Assembly: GCA_002197995.1 (NCBI GenBank)
Contig: NGZR01000009.1
Location: 124,001-188,000 of the forward strand
DNA: 64,000 bases
Direction: 5' to 3'
Source of the DNA: Gaeumannomyces sp. JS-464
Lineage: Eukaryota > Ascomycota > Sordariomycetes > Magnaporthales > Magnaporthaceae
Every line of letters starts with the position of its first letter. Position 1 is the first letter of the stretch. Under the pieces are notes generated by a model. It saw nothing but the letters and a program-made list of their open reading frames with translations. It had not been told where the DNA came from and did not search any database. Shown piece after piece: positions 34,650 through 45,114 of this stretch. Both the position numbers and the translations under genes were made by a program.

Positions 34650-35560
34650 TGACGCGTCGAGGCTGTCGGGAGCAACATCATCACCTACACCATTGACGAG
34701 TTCTCCCTCGTCGGCTCCTACACAGAGATGCCTCGGAACTAGCTATGCCGCACCAGCTACATTCGGCGCCCAGCCTTCATGCAAGCCTCCCAGTACTCTG
34801 TCTACAAGAGCTACTACAAGGAGTAGCTTAAGTGTGTCTACTCCAATTGCGGTGGCTCGGGCAATACTACGGTCCCGCCACCGTTGACCATGGGGAGTCC
34901 TCCCGCCCCCCGTACTGCGTGTCCGGGAAGGGCTACACGGCCAAGGCAGGCGACACGCGCGAGTCTATCTCGGCGGCCAACGGTGTCTCCTCAACCTCGC
35001 CTTACACGGGAAACCAAGGCCTCGTCCCGGACTGCGGCAATATTGGCGCAGGCGTCTCTGTCTGCATTCCGCTGCCGTGCAGCACGTACAAGGTCCTCCC
35101 GTCAGACACATGCACCAAAATTGAGTCCTCGCTCGATCTCGGCTCAGGCAGCCTGCGTGATTACAACTCATAGACCAACTTCGACTGCTCCAACCTCCAG
35201 TCGGCGACCGACGTATACAGCAAGACATCCGCGCCGGGCCCCAAGGTGGAGCCCTCACAGGAGCGGCGCCTGACACCGTAGGGCCGACGCGCGGGAACCC
35301 AGGAAAGGAAGTTGAGGCGACACCGAGACACCTATCCCTCCACCAGCAGGGCTGCGGTGGCTCACGGCTCCACCATCAACTGTGGCAAGTGGCACGTGGT
35401 GGAGGCTGGTGAAGCCTGCCGCGTCATATGCGTCCAAGCAAGCATCACTATCGGCCTGCTCAAGGCGATGAACCCATCGGTGGCGGTAGATTTGTGCTCG
35501 CTTTGCCTGCAGCCTAGGAGGCGACCATACCCCGGTTTAGGGCACCGCTTGTTCCCGCCT
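34650..35560 (+). pseudogene. degenerate LysM-domain protein
   Basis: The + strand carries pieces of a secreted multi-LysM protein in order: ITYTIDEFSLVGSY, CRTSYIRRPAF, YSNCGGSGNTTVPPP, then LysM 1 (GKGYTAKAGDTRESISAANG ... PDCGNIGAGVSVCIPLPC), LysM 2 (STYKVLPSDTCTKIE ... GSLRDYNS, then NFDCSNLQ) and LysM 3 (NCGKWHVVEAGEACRVIC). In-frame TAG codons lie at 34740-34742, 34824-34826 and 35171-35173; the last replaces the Trp of YNSW. The frame also slips in the C run near 34910. In LysM 1 the usual Cys of GDTC is Arg. No signal peptide or start is visible, because the 5' end is cut where it meets the chitinase 5' end. LysM proteins bind chitin and often accompany subgroup-C chitinases. This copy is dead. 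Confidence 0.82.
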
Positions 35561-36711
35561 TGGTTATGGGGGAGCCTGAGAATACCGCAAGTTCCAAGAC
35601 AGCAGGCACTCCTGTAGCGGAGGCTACAAATGCCCAGGTAGGTAGATGGGCATGGAGACAAGAAGAATCGGATTCTGGCCAGTGGGAACTGTCAGGGGGT
35701 TGCTCGACCATTTTGTGATCTGGTAGAATGGGATAGTGATCGCCGAGATAGTGGAGCCAGCTAGTGCATGTTTTCCAAGACTGACCGAGCCAGAGAATGT
35801 TGTATGTCCGCAGCAACTCAATATATCGTCGGGTGCGCCAACCGGGAGGCAAGGAAGCCCATTGGCCAATATAGGACCGTTGGAAAAGTTGTCACCACTA
35901 CCTAAGCCGATGAAGCACACCCTCCCAGAGGCGCCGCGACCAATCATACCTCCCGGGTAGCTCCGCCGGCGAAAGCGGACAGAATTGAGATGTTCCACTC
36001 GCTCACAGTATGCCAAGCTGCGAGCACTTGCGTACTGGGAGCATTTTATGGACACGGTGCGGAGGGCCATATCGTGCTGCGGAGATGCCATTTACAAGCG
36101 AGAGGAAATGACATGCGGTCACGAGCAGGCCTTGGCAGGCTGCTTAAATGTTGTGTCTACCTCTCGGGCTCCTCTGCTTGCCCCAGGAGGTAGGTATGTA
36201 GGTAGGTAGGTGGCTAAGTGGTGACGAAGGTCCGGTGAGACCAGGGACCTCGGGTTTCTAGCCGCTATTCGGACCGCCTCGGTACCTATGGGCTTCAAAC
36301 AAAAAGCCGCGGCTTGGACCACACCTAAGATACTCCACATTGCAAGAACGCAGCCCTGAACCAACAGCCAGAAGTGGGATTGCGGCAGTTCATCTGCCGA
36401 CTTCTAACGGCGGAACCCCAACGTCGGGCTGGCATTCACGACCCTTGTGGCAACGTGTGCGTCGCAGCCTCGGCAGGCGACGGTATTATCGGTCTCTTGA
36501 TAGTCGCGTTTTTCCATGTCCAGGGGCGGGTCGCGAAATCGCCTGCCAACCTTGCGGCCGACAGTGAGCAAACGAATGATAATCGCCCAATATCCTCCAT
36601 ATCAATGCATCTGCCATGGCCGATTGTCCCTCGACGCTCTTTTTTGTGTCCTGCAGACTTATTGAGCTGCCACAAATCTCCGTTTCTCCAGGGCGCAGAC
36701 CCTGCGCCACA
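35561..36711. other. no gene recognised
   Basis: Spacer between the LysM relic and the 3' end of the gene at 36712. A 155-codon minus ORF (35624-36091) has no recognisable features. A TAGGT run is at 36187-36212. Confidence 0.45.
36187..36212 (+). repeat. TAGGT-type short repeat
   Basis: AGGTAGGTATGTAGGTAGGT: tandem 4-bp TAGG units. Similar runs recur at 34005-34015, 37737-37770, 38080-38122, 43835-43848 and 27246-27270. Confidence 0.7.
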
Positions 36712-37472
36712 TCATACCTCAATTCCATAAACGTCCCAGACACCAAGATCTCGCCGTTCAGGGTCGAAGGAAGATGGGATCATGTTTCCGACCAGGTCCA
36801 GGATTCCCATTTGCCCCCACAAGAGCGTGATGCTTTCCGTCGATATTTTGGTCCAGCCAAAGTAGGACTGCGGTCCGAGGCGCAGATGTTGGGGCACGTG
36901 GTCGGCCGCGACATAGTCGACGTCAAACATCTTGACCCACCACCTGCCCTGGGCGGCCGCGGCCAGGACCTCGGCGTCGGCGACCAAGAAAAGCCGCGGC
37001 TCCCAAGGGTTGCTTTCGTAGCATGCCTTGTCCGTCGGGCGGCCCCACTGGTTCGATTCGAAGCCCTGCCTCTCGTAGCTACCCATGCAGTGCAGCACGG
37101 GCGGCTTCCCGTCCGGGCCCGGGTCGCCCCGCTTGTAGAGCTCGCGGAGGCGGTCGGGCGAGGCGCCCTCAAGCAGGGCCTGGTCCGAGCGCGGGTCCAG
37201 GCGGAAGAGCTCCCGGACCTTGGGCGCGGCGGCCCAGGCGTCGGGGTACTTGTCTTCGGGTAGTACTTGGAGAAGTGTTTACTATCGGTTTGTTGTAGCA
37301 CCTCGTCGCGGATGTTGGCCAGCAGCGCGTTCCACGAAGCCTCGGTGTCGCCGCCGTAGGCCGTGCGGTAGATGGTGAAGCCCCAGTTGTACTCTCGCCA
37401 TTTTGTTTGGTCCTGGCCGGGCAGGGCCGGTCGGGTAAAGCGTTTGAGGATGTCATCGAGATATTCGGTCAT
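36712..37472 (-). CDS. conserved fungal protein of unknown function, about 253 aa
   Basis: The ATG at 37472 begins MTEYLDDILKRFTRPALPGQ. The first frame reads through WREYNWGFTIYRTAYGGDTE and SWNALLANIRDEVL to SKHFSKYYP. One base is then missing near 37258, and the other frame continues with EDKYPDAWAAAPKVRELF, PVLHCMGSYERQGFES, FLVADAEVLAAAAQGRWWV, DYVAADHVPQHLRLG and a stop at 36712. With that base added the length is exactly 254 codons, which favours an indel error. There is no signal peptide. The style, aromatic-rich and beginning with a short YNWGFTIYRT block, matches uncharacterised Pezizomycotina proteins that I cannot name. No cofactor or catalytic motif seen. It sits between the chitinase/LysM relic and the AA11 gene. 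Confidence 0.75.
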
Positions 37473-37601
37473 GATTGTGGAAAGGAGATTGATACCGTTT
37501 TATGGGTTGGCCGCTTGCATAAATCTGCCGCGCGATGCGCATGTGATGGGGGGTTGAGAAAGAACGCCGATTGTCGAGGGCCTGGGGATGGCGTTCCCCT
37601 C

Positions 37602-37607
37602 TTATAC
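37602..37607 (-). promoter_or_regulatory. TATA-like box upstream of the gene at 37472
   Basis: Minus strand reads AGGTATAAGAG about 130 nt upstream of the ATG at 37472, a plausible TATA element. Confidence 0.4.
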
Positions 37608-38079
37608 CTGGGGGCAACCCGAGCGTCATTGATGCACGGCGCGCACCCCACAATAGCGGATATGCCTCGCACTGTGGTGCTGCCCGCCCACACCAGTCAC
37701 CCAGGTACCTTAAGACCCGTGCTGTGTTTCTACCTCTAGGTAGGTGGTGCCTATGTAGGTGGGTAGGTACCGAGATAGCTAGAAAATGGCTTGAATGAAG
37801 GCCTAGCCGTGGCTGGGGTGGCGGGAGTTCAATGCGCCAGAAAAAAAAAAGTTTTGGCTCATTGGCAAAACCCTCAAGCTCTTCGTCGAGGCGTGCTTCG
37901 ACCGGCAGCTTGGCCAACCTCATTAAACGGAAGGCTGCCGCCAGCTTCCCGTGCCCACTTCTGCATCGACCGGCCCAACTAACGCGCGCACTTTTACTTC
38001 CAAGACAAGGCCAGTGCCGCGTTCTGGCGAGCGGACGCATCCCCCGAAACGGCGTCTCGGCCTAAACTTCTACGCGGGT

Positions 38080-38122
38080 CGGGTACCTACCTAACTACCT
38101 ACCTACCTAGGTACCTAGGTAG
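38080..38122. repeat. ACCTA tandem run ending in a palindrome
   Basis: Tandem CTAC units followed by CCTAGGTACCTAGG, a perfect palindrome of 14 nt. This is the densest of the TAGGT/ACCTA runs in the window. Confidence 0.7.
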
Positions 38123-38821
38123 TTATAACTACTGAGCCAGTTTTAGGCTGGTGATTCCGGCGGGTCGAGCGTGGCGCTGACACGGCTTATTACAACAACG
38201 GCCAGCTCGGGGCCGCAGCAGTAGTAGCCGCCGCCGCCGTGACTCCGAAGAAAATCCCGGCTGAGCATAGGATTTAGGACGAAGAAATAGATGGGAAGAG
38301 TGTTTCTGAGTTACGTAGGAGCAAGCTAGAGCGGTGCTGCTTGCATGAAAAAGGAGAGCAGAAGGGTATCATAGGTCATTGAGATGATATACGCTTTGTT
38401 TATAGTATCTGTAATCTTGCGAGCCCCTCTAAGACTGCGAGGCTTACGAGAAAGCTTTCTCTATGTACAAGAAAACCGTGAGAAGAAAACACGAAAAGAC
38501 CAATGCCGGAATCCCCTCGTCGAAAAGATGAGTGATCATGAGGTTTTGTTCCGTGCCCCTTTAACGCCATTAAATGCAGGGAGAGTCGAGATATGCTCGC
38601 CCTCCAAAGGTGCGCCCTGGCATGTTCCGTTTCCCTGTACCCTACGAGACACATCATGAATGAATGGAAAAGAAATGGGGTTCTCAAAAAAGGAGTGTGA
38701 AAAGAAGTGAAATGTGAGGAAGGTCGAGCCTCAGGCCCAGTGTCCTCAATCCCAGTCAGCCCGAAAAAGCAGGCCACCGAGACTATTCCCTGCTACCTCT
38801 GTGCCGGTGGAGTCCGTCCTC

Positions 38822-40295
38822 TTAGTCGGCACGCTCCCAAGCCGAGTCGACCCGGCGAGCGCCTCCGCGGCGGAAGCGGCGCTTGGCGATGGACAGGGCG
38901 TTGGACTTGCCAGCGGTGCAGGTCGTGCCGGGCGCCATGGGGATGGGCACGCTCCAGCTGCCCGAGGCGCAGCGCTGGAAGCTGGTGCCGCCAATGCAGT
39001 TGTAGGCACCCTCGTCGTCGCACTTGCCGCTCAGCTGGCCAGCCGAAGAACCGCCGCCGTTTCCGGTCCCGGGAGCAGGAGCGGGGGCGGGGGAGCCCGT
39101 GGGCGCAGCCGGCTGGGCGGGGATAGCGGGAGCAGCCGTGCCACCAGCGGCCTTGGAGGTCGTGGCCGAGGGCGTGGGCGCCGCAGTCGGAGCCGCAGAG
39201 TTGCCGCCGCTGGGAGAGGCAGTGATGAAGACGCCGCCAGGAACGCTGGGACCACGGTTGCCACTGCTGCGAGTTGTCGTGTTAACAGGGGTGAGCACGA
39301 TAGACGTTGGGTTCGTGCCTGGGAGGGACGTGCGAGTGGGCAAGGGGGAAGAAGTAACATACCTAGAAGAAGTAGTCGGCTTGGTAGGAGCAGCAGAAGT
39401 CGGGGCGGCGACAGGCTTGGAGGCCGGGGGGGCGCCAGCGGGAGCAGAGGGAGCACCCGAGGGAGCGGCACCACCACCGTTTCCGCCGCTGGGAGCAGCA
39501 GAGGGCTTACCAGATCCAGCGCCGTTTCCAGGAGCACCGCCGTTGCCACCGTTACCGCCGCCGGGAGCACCGCCGGGCACCGCCGGGAGCACCGCCAGGG
39601 CCCTTGCCAGCACCGCCGTCGCACGAAGGAGCAGTCGCCTGTCCGTTGCGGGTCACATCCGGGCCGGGGTTCGGGTAGTCGACGACCATGTTCTCCGTCT
39701 TGCAGCCGTTGCCGATGTTGGAGACGAACATGGCGGGACGGGCAGAGAAGGCGACGGCGGCGCGGGGACGGGGCATGCCGCGGATCTTGTTCTTGGCGCT
39801 GCCGATGGTGACGCTCGCGCAGTTCATGTAGAACTCGGCGTTGCCGACCTTGTTGGACCAGGACCAGGCAAAGACGGCCTCACCAGCGGGGGCGTCATCG
39901 GGGATGGTGAAGTCGAAGCTGGAGCCGCCCGTGACGGGGCAGTCGCCGATGATGGACTGGATGACGGTGAAAGTCTTTCCCTTGTCGTACGAGAGCGAGG
40001 CCTGGCACGAGCCGCCGTTGTGGGCAGCGCCGCCGACGATGGTCATGTTGCTCTTCTGGCCAGGAGTGAAGGTGACGACCGACTTGCCGCCCGGGGTGCC
40101 AAGGTCCGAGAGGTAGCCCTTGCACGGGTAATTGGCGCCCGAGGGCGAGAGAGGGGCCGTCATGTCCGAGTCCTTGGTGGTGGCGAACGAGTTGAACTTG
40201 GAGCGGAGCGGCGGAGGGAACGACATCTCCATGTGGCCCTGGACTACCGTCGCGGCCAGCGCGAGGAGTGTGGCTGCTGTGAAAAAGGAAGTCAT
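38822..40295 (-). CDS. AA11 chitin-active lytic polysaccharide monooxygenase with X278-like C-terminal module
   Basis: This is a copper-dependent LPMO that oxidatively cuts chitin outside the cell. The ATG at 40295 gives signal peptide MTSFFTAATLLALAATVVQG, and cleavage leaves His1 (HMEMSFPPPLRSKF), half of the histidine brace. The second His lies in IVGGAAHNGGSCQAS. The AA11 blocks NYPCKGY, LGTPGGKSV, FAWSWSNKVGNAEFYMNCA and FVSNIGNGC are all present, so the catalytic domain looks intact. A long Gly/Pro/Ala/Ser linker leads to the C-terminal CDDEGAYNCIGGTSFQRCASG block, the X278 module often attached to AA11 and thought to bind chitin. The frame slips near 39580 in a GGTGCTCCC repeat of the linker, where two bases seem missing. 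A canonical 96-nt intron (39267-39362: GTATGT, GTTAAC, CAG) is a multiple of three, so retention would add 32 residues. Confidence 0.92.
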
Positions 40296-40408
40296 GGTGA
40301 TGTTGTGAGTTGAGTCTGATGTGGTGATGTGGTGAGTTGAAAGCTGAGACGACTCTTGGGTCTTGGTTGCCCAGGTCAAAAGTGAGTGTGGAAAGCAGCC
40401 AAGCGTCG

Positions 40409-40415
40409 TTTATAT
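40409..40415 (-). promoter_or_regulatory. TATA box of the AA11 gene
   Basis: Minus strand reads CGCATATAAACG about 115 nt upstream of the ATG at 40295, a good TATA match at a usual distance. Confidence 0.5.
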
Positions 40416-43400
40416 GCGACAGCGATGGGTGGGTCTCGAGGAAGAAGGAAACAAGTCCAAGTCGCGGAATGGGACGTGTGACGACGAGCAAACCGGGCTC
40501 GATCTCTTTGTTCAGGGTGCACAACAATAGGCCCGCTGGACAATCAATAGAGAAGAATAGCAAGAGAGCGTTGTGTGTCGTAGGACAATAGAGCCGAGAA
40601 GAATGGAAAGGGCAGAAACCAAAGGGAAAAGATGGAAAAAAGAACCCCGCGAAAAGTTGGCCACCGATGAATAGGAACTTTCTATCCGATGTCTCCTGGA
40701 GAATAGACAAGCAAACAGGAGGGAGCAGAGGAGGAGGACCGCGCTGGTTTATACTCGCTGTGTCCGCCATCTCAACCTCCGAGTCCGCATGAGCCAACCA
40801 GATGACTCCTCTGTCGGCCGGCCGGTGCCCCTCTCACCGTGGTCCAATAGCCAGCCGCAGGTCGGCATGTCGGGCTGGCGGTTGGAATGTGCCTGGCCAC
40901 GGCACCAGCCAGCCCACCACCCTGGGCAAGAATGGCTAGCCCCGCTGAGGAATCCCAGGCTGCGTGTGGCTGCCTCCCGTGCCCGCGCGAGAAGGGGTAG
41001 GGGGACGGGCCACAGGGACCCGCTAAAAGAGACAAGAACGCTTGCCCTTGTCGCAGCGCCACTCAACGCTCGCCACTCCCACTGCGGTGTGCGGAGCGGG
41101 AATGTGTGCATGTGTGGATGGATGGCGTGGCATGGGAGGGGTGATGACGGGATGCATGACGGGCTAGCCAAGGGGGTGGAGAAGCAACGACAAAGGCGAC
41201 GGAGGCACGGAGGCAGAAGGGCAAGGACGACGATCGGGGCGGGTCGTCCAGTTGCATGCCGCGCGAGGGAAACAAACTCGTTTCCCTTCTTCGCTTTTCT
41301 TTTTTTGTGCTGTGGTCCTGCAGCCATCGACGGGGAGAGACAAAAAAAAAAGGCGGGATGTGGGTTGCCCGCCCGTTGAGCACAGCTGTCTCCTGTAGGC
41401 GGTGAACTGGGCGTCCTCCAATGAACCGACCACAAGAGGCTGGTTTGGGAAGGAGCAAACAAGAAACGTTGCCTGTCACTTCCACTTTGGACCATTCGCT
41501 CGTGCAACCAAACCCGATGGCGGCGCGGGTGTAGCGCCCAGATCGACTGCCGCCGATTCCATTGGAGCACAGCGCACTCGGCCATCACACACGAACAGTC
41601 ATTTCCAGAAGGCCCTGGTCGCTCAAGATCTGCGGAAACGAAACATTTTGCTCTGCACGCATAGCAGAGGGGCAAGGGGGAAATGGCGATAATCACAGGG
41701 TGAGGCACATTGTAGGAGATGCAAGCAAGCAAAGAGGTGGAGGAACAGCAAAGAAAATCCAGAAGCGTGTGCTGCGCTCCCTGCGTCGGACAAAGAAGGA
41801 GCCACTCATCAGCCGCGCCAGAGCCAGCCACCCGGCAGTCTGAAGCGGGCGGGTAGGCGAGAGGGTGGTGCTTGGCCGGCTAGTGCGACAAGCACCCGAT
41901 CGCTCCCAGCCAATCACCTGGCCCTCGTCCCTGGATCCTGAGAACAGCGCTCCTGCTGCGTGGGGCGCCAGGTGTGGGGTCCGCTCCACCACCCCCCACC
42001 ACCCGTGCTTGCATATTGGCACCGTGAGGCTCATTCAGGGGACAATGGACGACAGCACCTCGATTGGCTGGCGGCTGAGCCCGGCCTTTGGAACCCAACT
42101 CAAGCTGCGACAGCACACACTGACGCGCGCGCGCCCGCGGCACATCCAATGCGGCCCCTCTGATGAGCTGTGTGCCAACTCTGGCCCAAAACCACAAGAC
42201 TGCAAATCCCAACCTGCCCCAAAAACTCAATGTGAAACAAGAAGAAAACCCCTTTGGCTCGGTCCAGGTGGCTTGTTGGGAAAGGATGGGCGGGCTCAAA
42301 CAACAACTCACATGGACAACCCCAAATCCAGTCATCCATGCCGCATGATACTACGTTACCTGGCTCAAAAAGATCTTTATTGTTCGGATCATCAAATCAC
42401 TCACCGGGGTCCCGGGAACAGAAGAAAAATCAGACGTCGTCATGGGCCCGCAAAATAGAGGAAACCCCAGCTGCGCATGAAAGAGCTCGGGTGGAAGAGA
42501 TGCCTACCACCCAGCACACAGCCTCAATCCGCGGCCATGGCCAGTGGACCGCCAGTTCGCGTTTCCGTTCTCCCGCTTGCCGACTCTTACCCGTCTTGCC
42601 GGGCTGTCCATGTCAAATCCGCCGCCACCTCACCTTGCCCTTGCTTACCCGCCTTTATTCCCGGAAGGCCCTCGTTGCGTGCCCAGCGGCCTCTCAACTT
42701 CGACTCACGAACCACAAGCCGGGGTCCCCGACCGAGGCCGCCGACGGGATCTCCAGGCCGATTTGCCTCTTTTCCGCACACACTCACTCTCTTTATCCAT
42801 AGTCTTTGGTGGTGATCATATGATGTGCCCGGAAAAGAAAGCGATGGGATAGAGCATGGATGACGTTGAAAGTAAAAAAAGAACAAGATCCAGCGTCAGA
42901 CGGCGGCTGAACTCTGCCTACCACAATACCAGCAGCAGCACACGGAATCCAGGGATTTCCTTGGTCAGACAGACTACATACCTACTAGCAAGAAGATGTG
43001 AAAGAACAAAGAAAAAAAAAAATCCCGAATTCGAAGTAGCGACGGGCACGTGCCCGGACTCCCTCGCCAACAAGGCGTTCATAATAGGGGGTGGCCGATC
43101 TTCTTGGAAGAATGCCTCGTCCCATCTTTGCACCAGATGGCCTCCCCCGGACGACCCCACCCACATTGCTTGTTTTCCTGGAAGGAAACAAGGGGCTCCA
43201 TGCCCCTCTCCTGGCAATACATACCAAAAAGGTGGCAAGGCAAAAGAGGATGCCATCTCCACTCCGTTTGTGCTGCTCCGCGGCATTTGGAACGCGTCAG
43301 TGCGCACCTCGTGGCTGGTATGTATGCCGACATGCCGAAACCCCGATATGCCTGGGTAGGTAGCAAGCAGAAGAGGAGAACAAGGAGCAAAGCTGCGTGA

Positions 43401-45114
43401 CAAGAGAAACCCCGCATAGGATTCTCTCTATTCAACAAACCAGAAGAATACGAGCGGCCGCCAGCGCCGAGGGTGGCGTTCAACTGCCTGCTCGCTCGCC
43501 TGCCCGCCTGCTGGGTTCCAGCCCCCATGTCCCCCAATCTATCAGTTGATGCCCATCAAAAAGAAACAAGACAACAGCACACGCAAGCTCCTCGCCCCCG
43601 AGCGCCGTGTCCAGCATGGGACGAATACACCACCCTCCACTGGCCCTGTGATTCGCCCATCCCGCTTCTCCCCTCTCATCAACCATTGCCTAGGTGCTCG
43701 TCTCATCGCCCTGAAACCGCCATTGTTCGCCGCCATGTGTTGGTCAAAAGCGACGAAAAAAACAGCCGGCGTGCCAGCCGCCCCCAAAGCATACCTTTTT
43801 ATGGTCGTGCCACATTCCCCTTCATCCAACAGGTGGGTAGGTAGGTACCTTCTTTTTCCTGTCCTTCCCACCTCGAGTCGTGCAAACATGTCGTGACAAA
43901 ACGCCGCCTTCAGAAACCTCCCAGATCGATTCTACCACTCACCCCTTTTCTTGTTTCGACCAAGTTGACATACGCACGGAGGAAGAACGGAGAGCCCACC
44001 TGGCAGGTAGTTGGCGAGCCAAAATGTAGTTACCTTGAGGGGGAAAAAGAAAAAACAAAATATTTTCTGATTTTTTTTGTGATTTTTATGTGGGTTTTTC
44101 TCTGAAGTTCGTCTTATGCTGCTACCAAACACCTGTCAACCATCCCCTCTTCCCACATAACCCCCAACGCCAGTAGCAGCTCCCAAATGATGCCAATGGG
44201 TCTGCCAGTGCTGCGAGATCCGATCTCCAACCTGAGACGGTAAGCGGAAGGGGACTGGGTGATGGCTTGCCAAGGTGTACGCCACGGGGCCCATATATAC
44301 ACTGCATGTCGATAATGAGTGATGTATATGTTGGCGGATAAAGGCAGGTAGTAAAAATGAACAATAGAGGAGGGGTAGATATATGCCTCTCGACGACCTA
44401 AACTTGCCAAATCCCTTTGGATGGATAATCAAAGTCCGAGCTCACCAAGCTAGAGCTAAGGTATATCACCTTGTCCCACCCTCCCACCCGTCGTCCTCGA
44501 GAGCTCCCTTCCCTCCCACCTGACAACAACCAAAATCATCTCGTCGTCTTCCGCCACATCTTTGAAGTTGCGGGGAAGAACCGGGGGCTTGAACCACTTC
44601 TTGTCTAAGGCTACCTGCCCCAGCTCCCATTCCACAAGCGTTTGATAAGTCAGCCGGCCTACCAATGTTGACAGCGACCAAAAATAAGTCAACATCAGAT
44701 ACAGATAACAGTGACTGGTGTGCTCCTGGGAATCCAAATGCGTTCAGCAGGTATGGGGGGTGGGAAAGTCTGTGTTGGGAAAGGCTGGGTAGGGAATGTC
44801 TGCCTGCTCAGGTAGCAGCATTTCCATGTTGAACAAAGATACTCTCCCGCGTAGCGTGCAGTTGACGAGGGGCAGCTCAGACGAGCACATATTGGGGGGT
44901 GGCAAGCCGACCGCTCCATCATTCGCGCTCTTCTGTCCCTTTAGATTCGCGACGCCACTGAGCGGCCCGGCGCAGAGCCGGATCGAGTTTGGGATGTGAC
45001 GTCCAAATCAATGCTCAACATAACTGGATATGTGGATATGGGAGGGCGCGGCATCCGCGCCATGCCCGGCCGTCTTCGGCCTGCGCGTGACCTTGGAGAG
45101 AGAGGCAGGGTCTT
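40416..45114. other. 4.7 kb without a recognisable gene
   Basis: I read both strands and found no domain, signal peptide plus cysteine pattern, or splice-joined coding frame. Long chance ORFs exist (for example 40749-41831 minus) but have no protein-like character. A TAGGT run is at 43835-43848. Non-coding transcripts or long leaders are possible but cannot be shown here. Confidence 0.5.

Larger units (their letters stand above)
37473..38821. other. intergenic with ACCTA/TAGGT repeats
   Basis: Holds the promoter of the 37472 gene, two TAGGT-type runs (37737-37770, 38080-38122) and AT-richer sequence near 38300-38480. No gene recognised. Confidence 0.5.

Noticed and set aside
35624..36091. 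155-codon minus-strand ORF beyond the LysM relic
   Set aside because: No recognisable domain or start context; not distinguishable from chance.
38714..40313. Two long plus-strand ORFs over the AA11 gene
   Set aside because: Gly/Ala/Arg/Ser runs are the reverse complement of the LPMO linker and catalytic domain; no independent motif.
40749..41831. 360-codon minus-strand ORF
   Set aside because: No family resemblance or splice or promoter context; Cys/Trp/Pro-rich chance translation.
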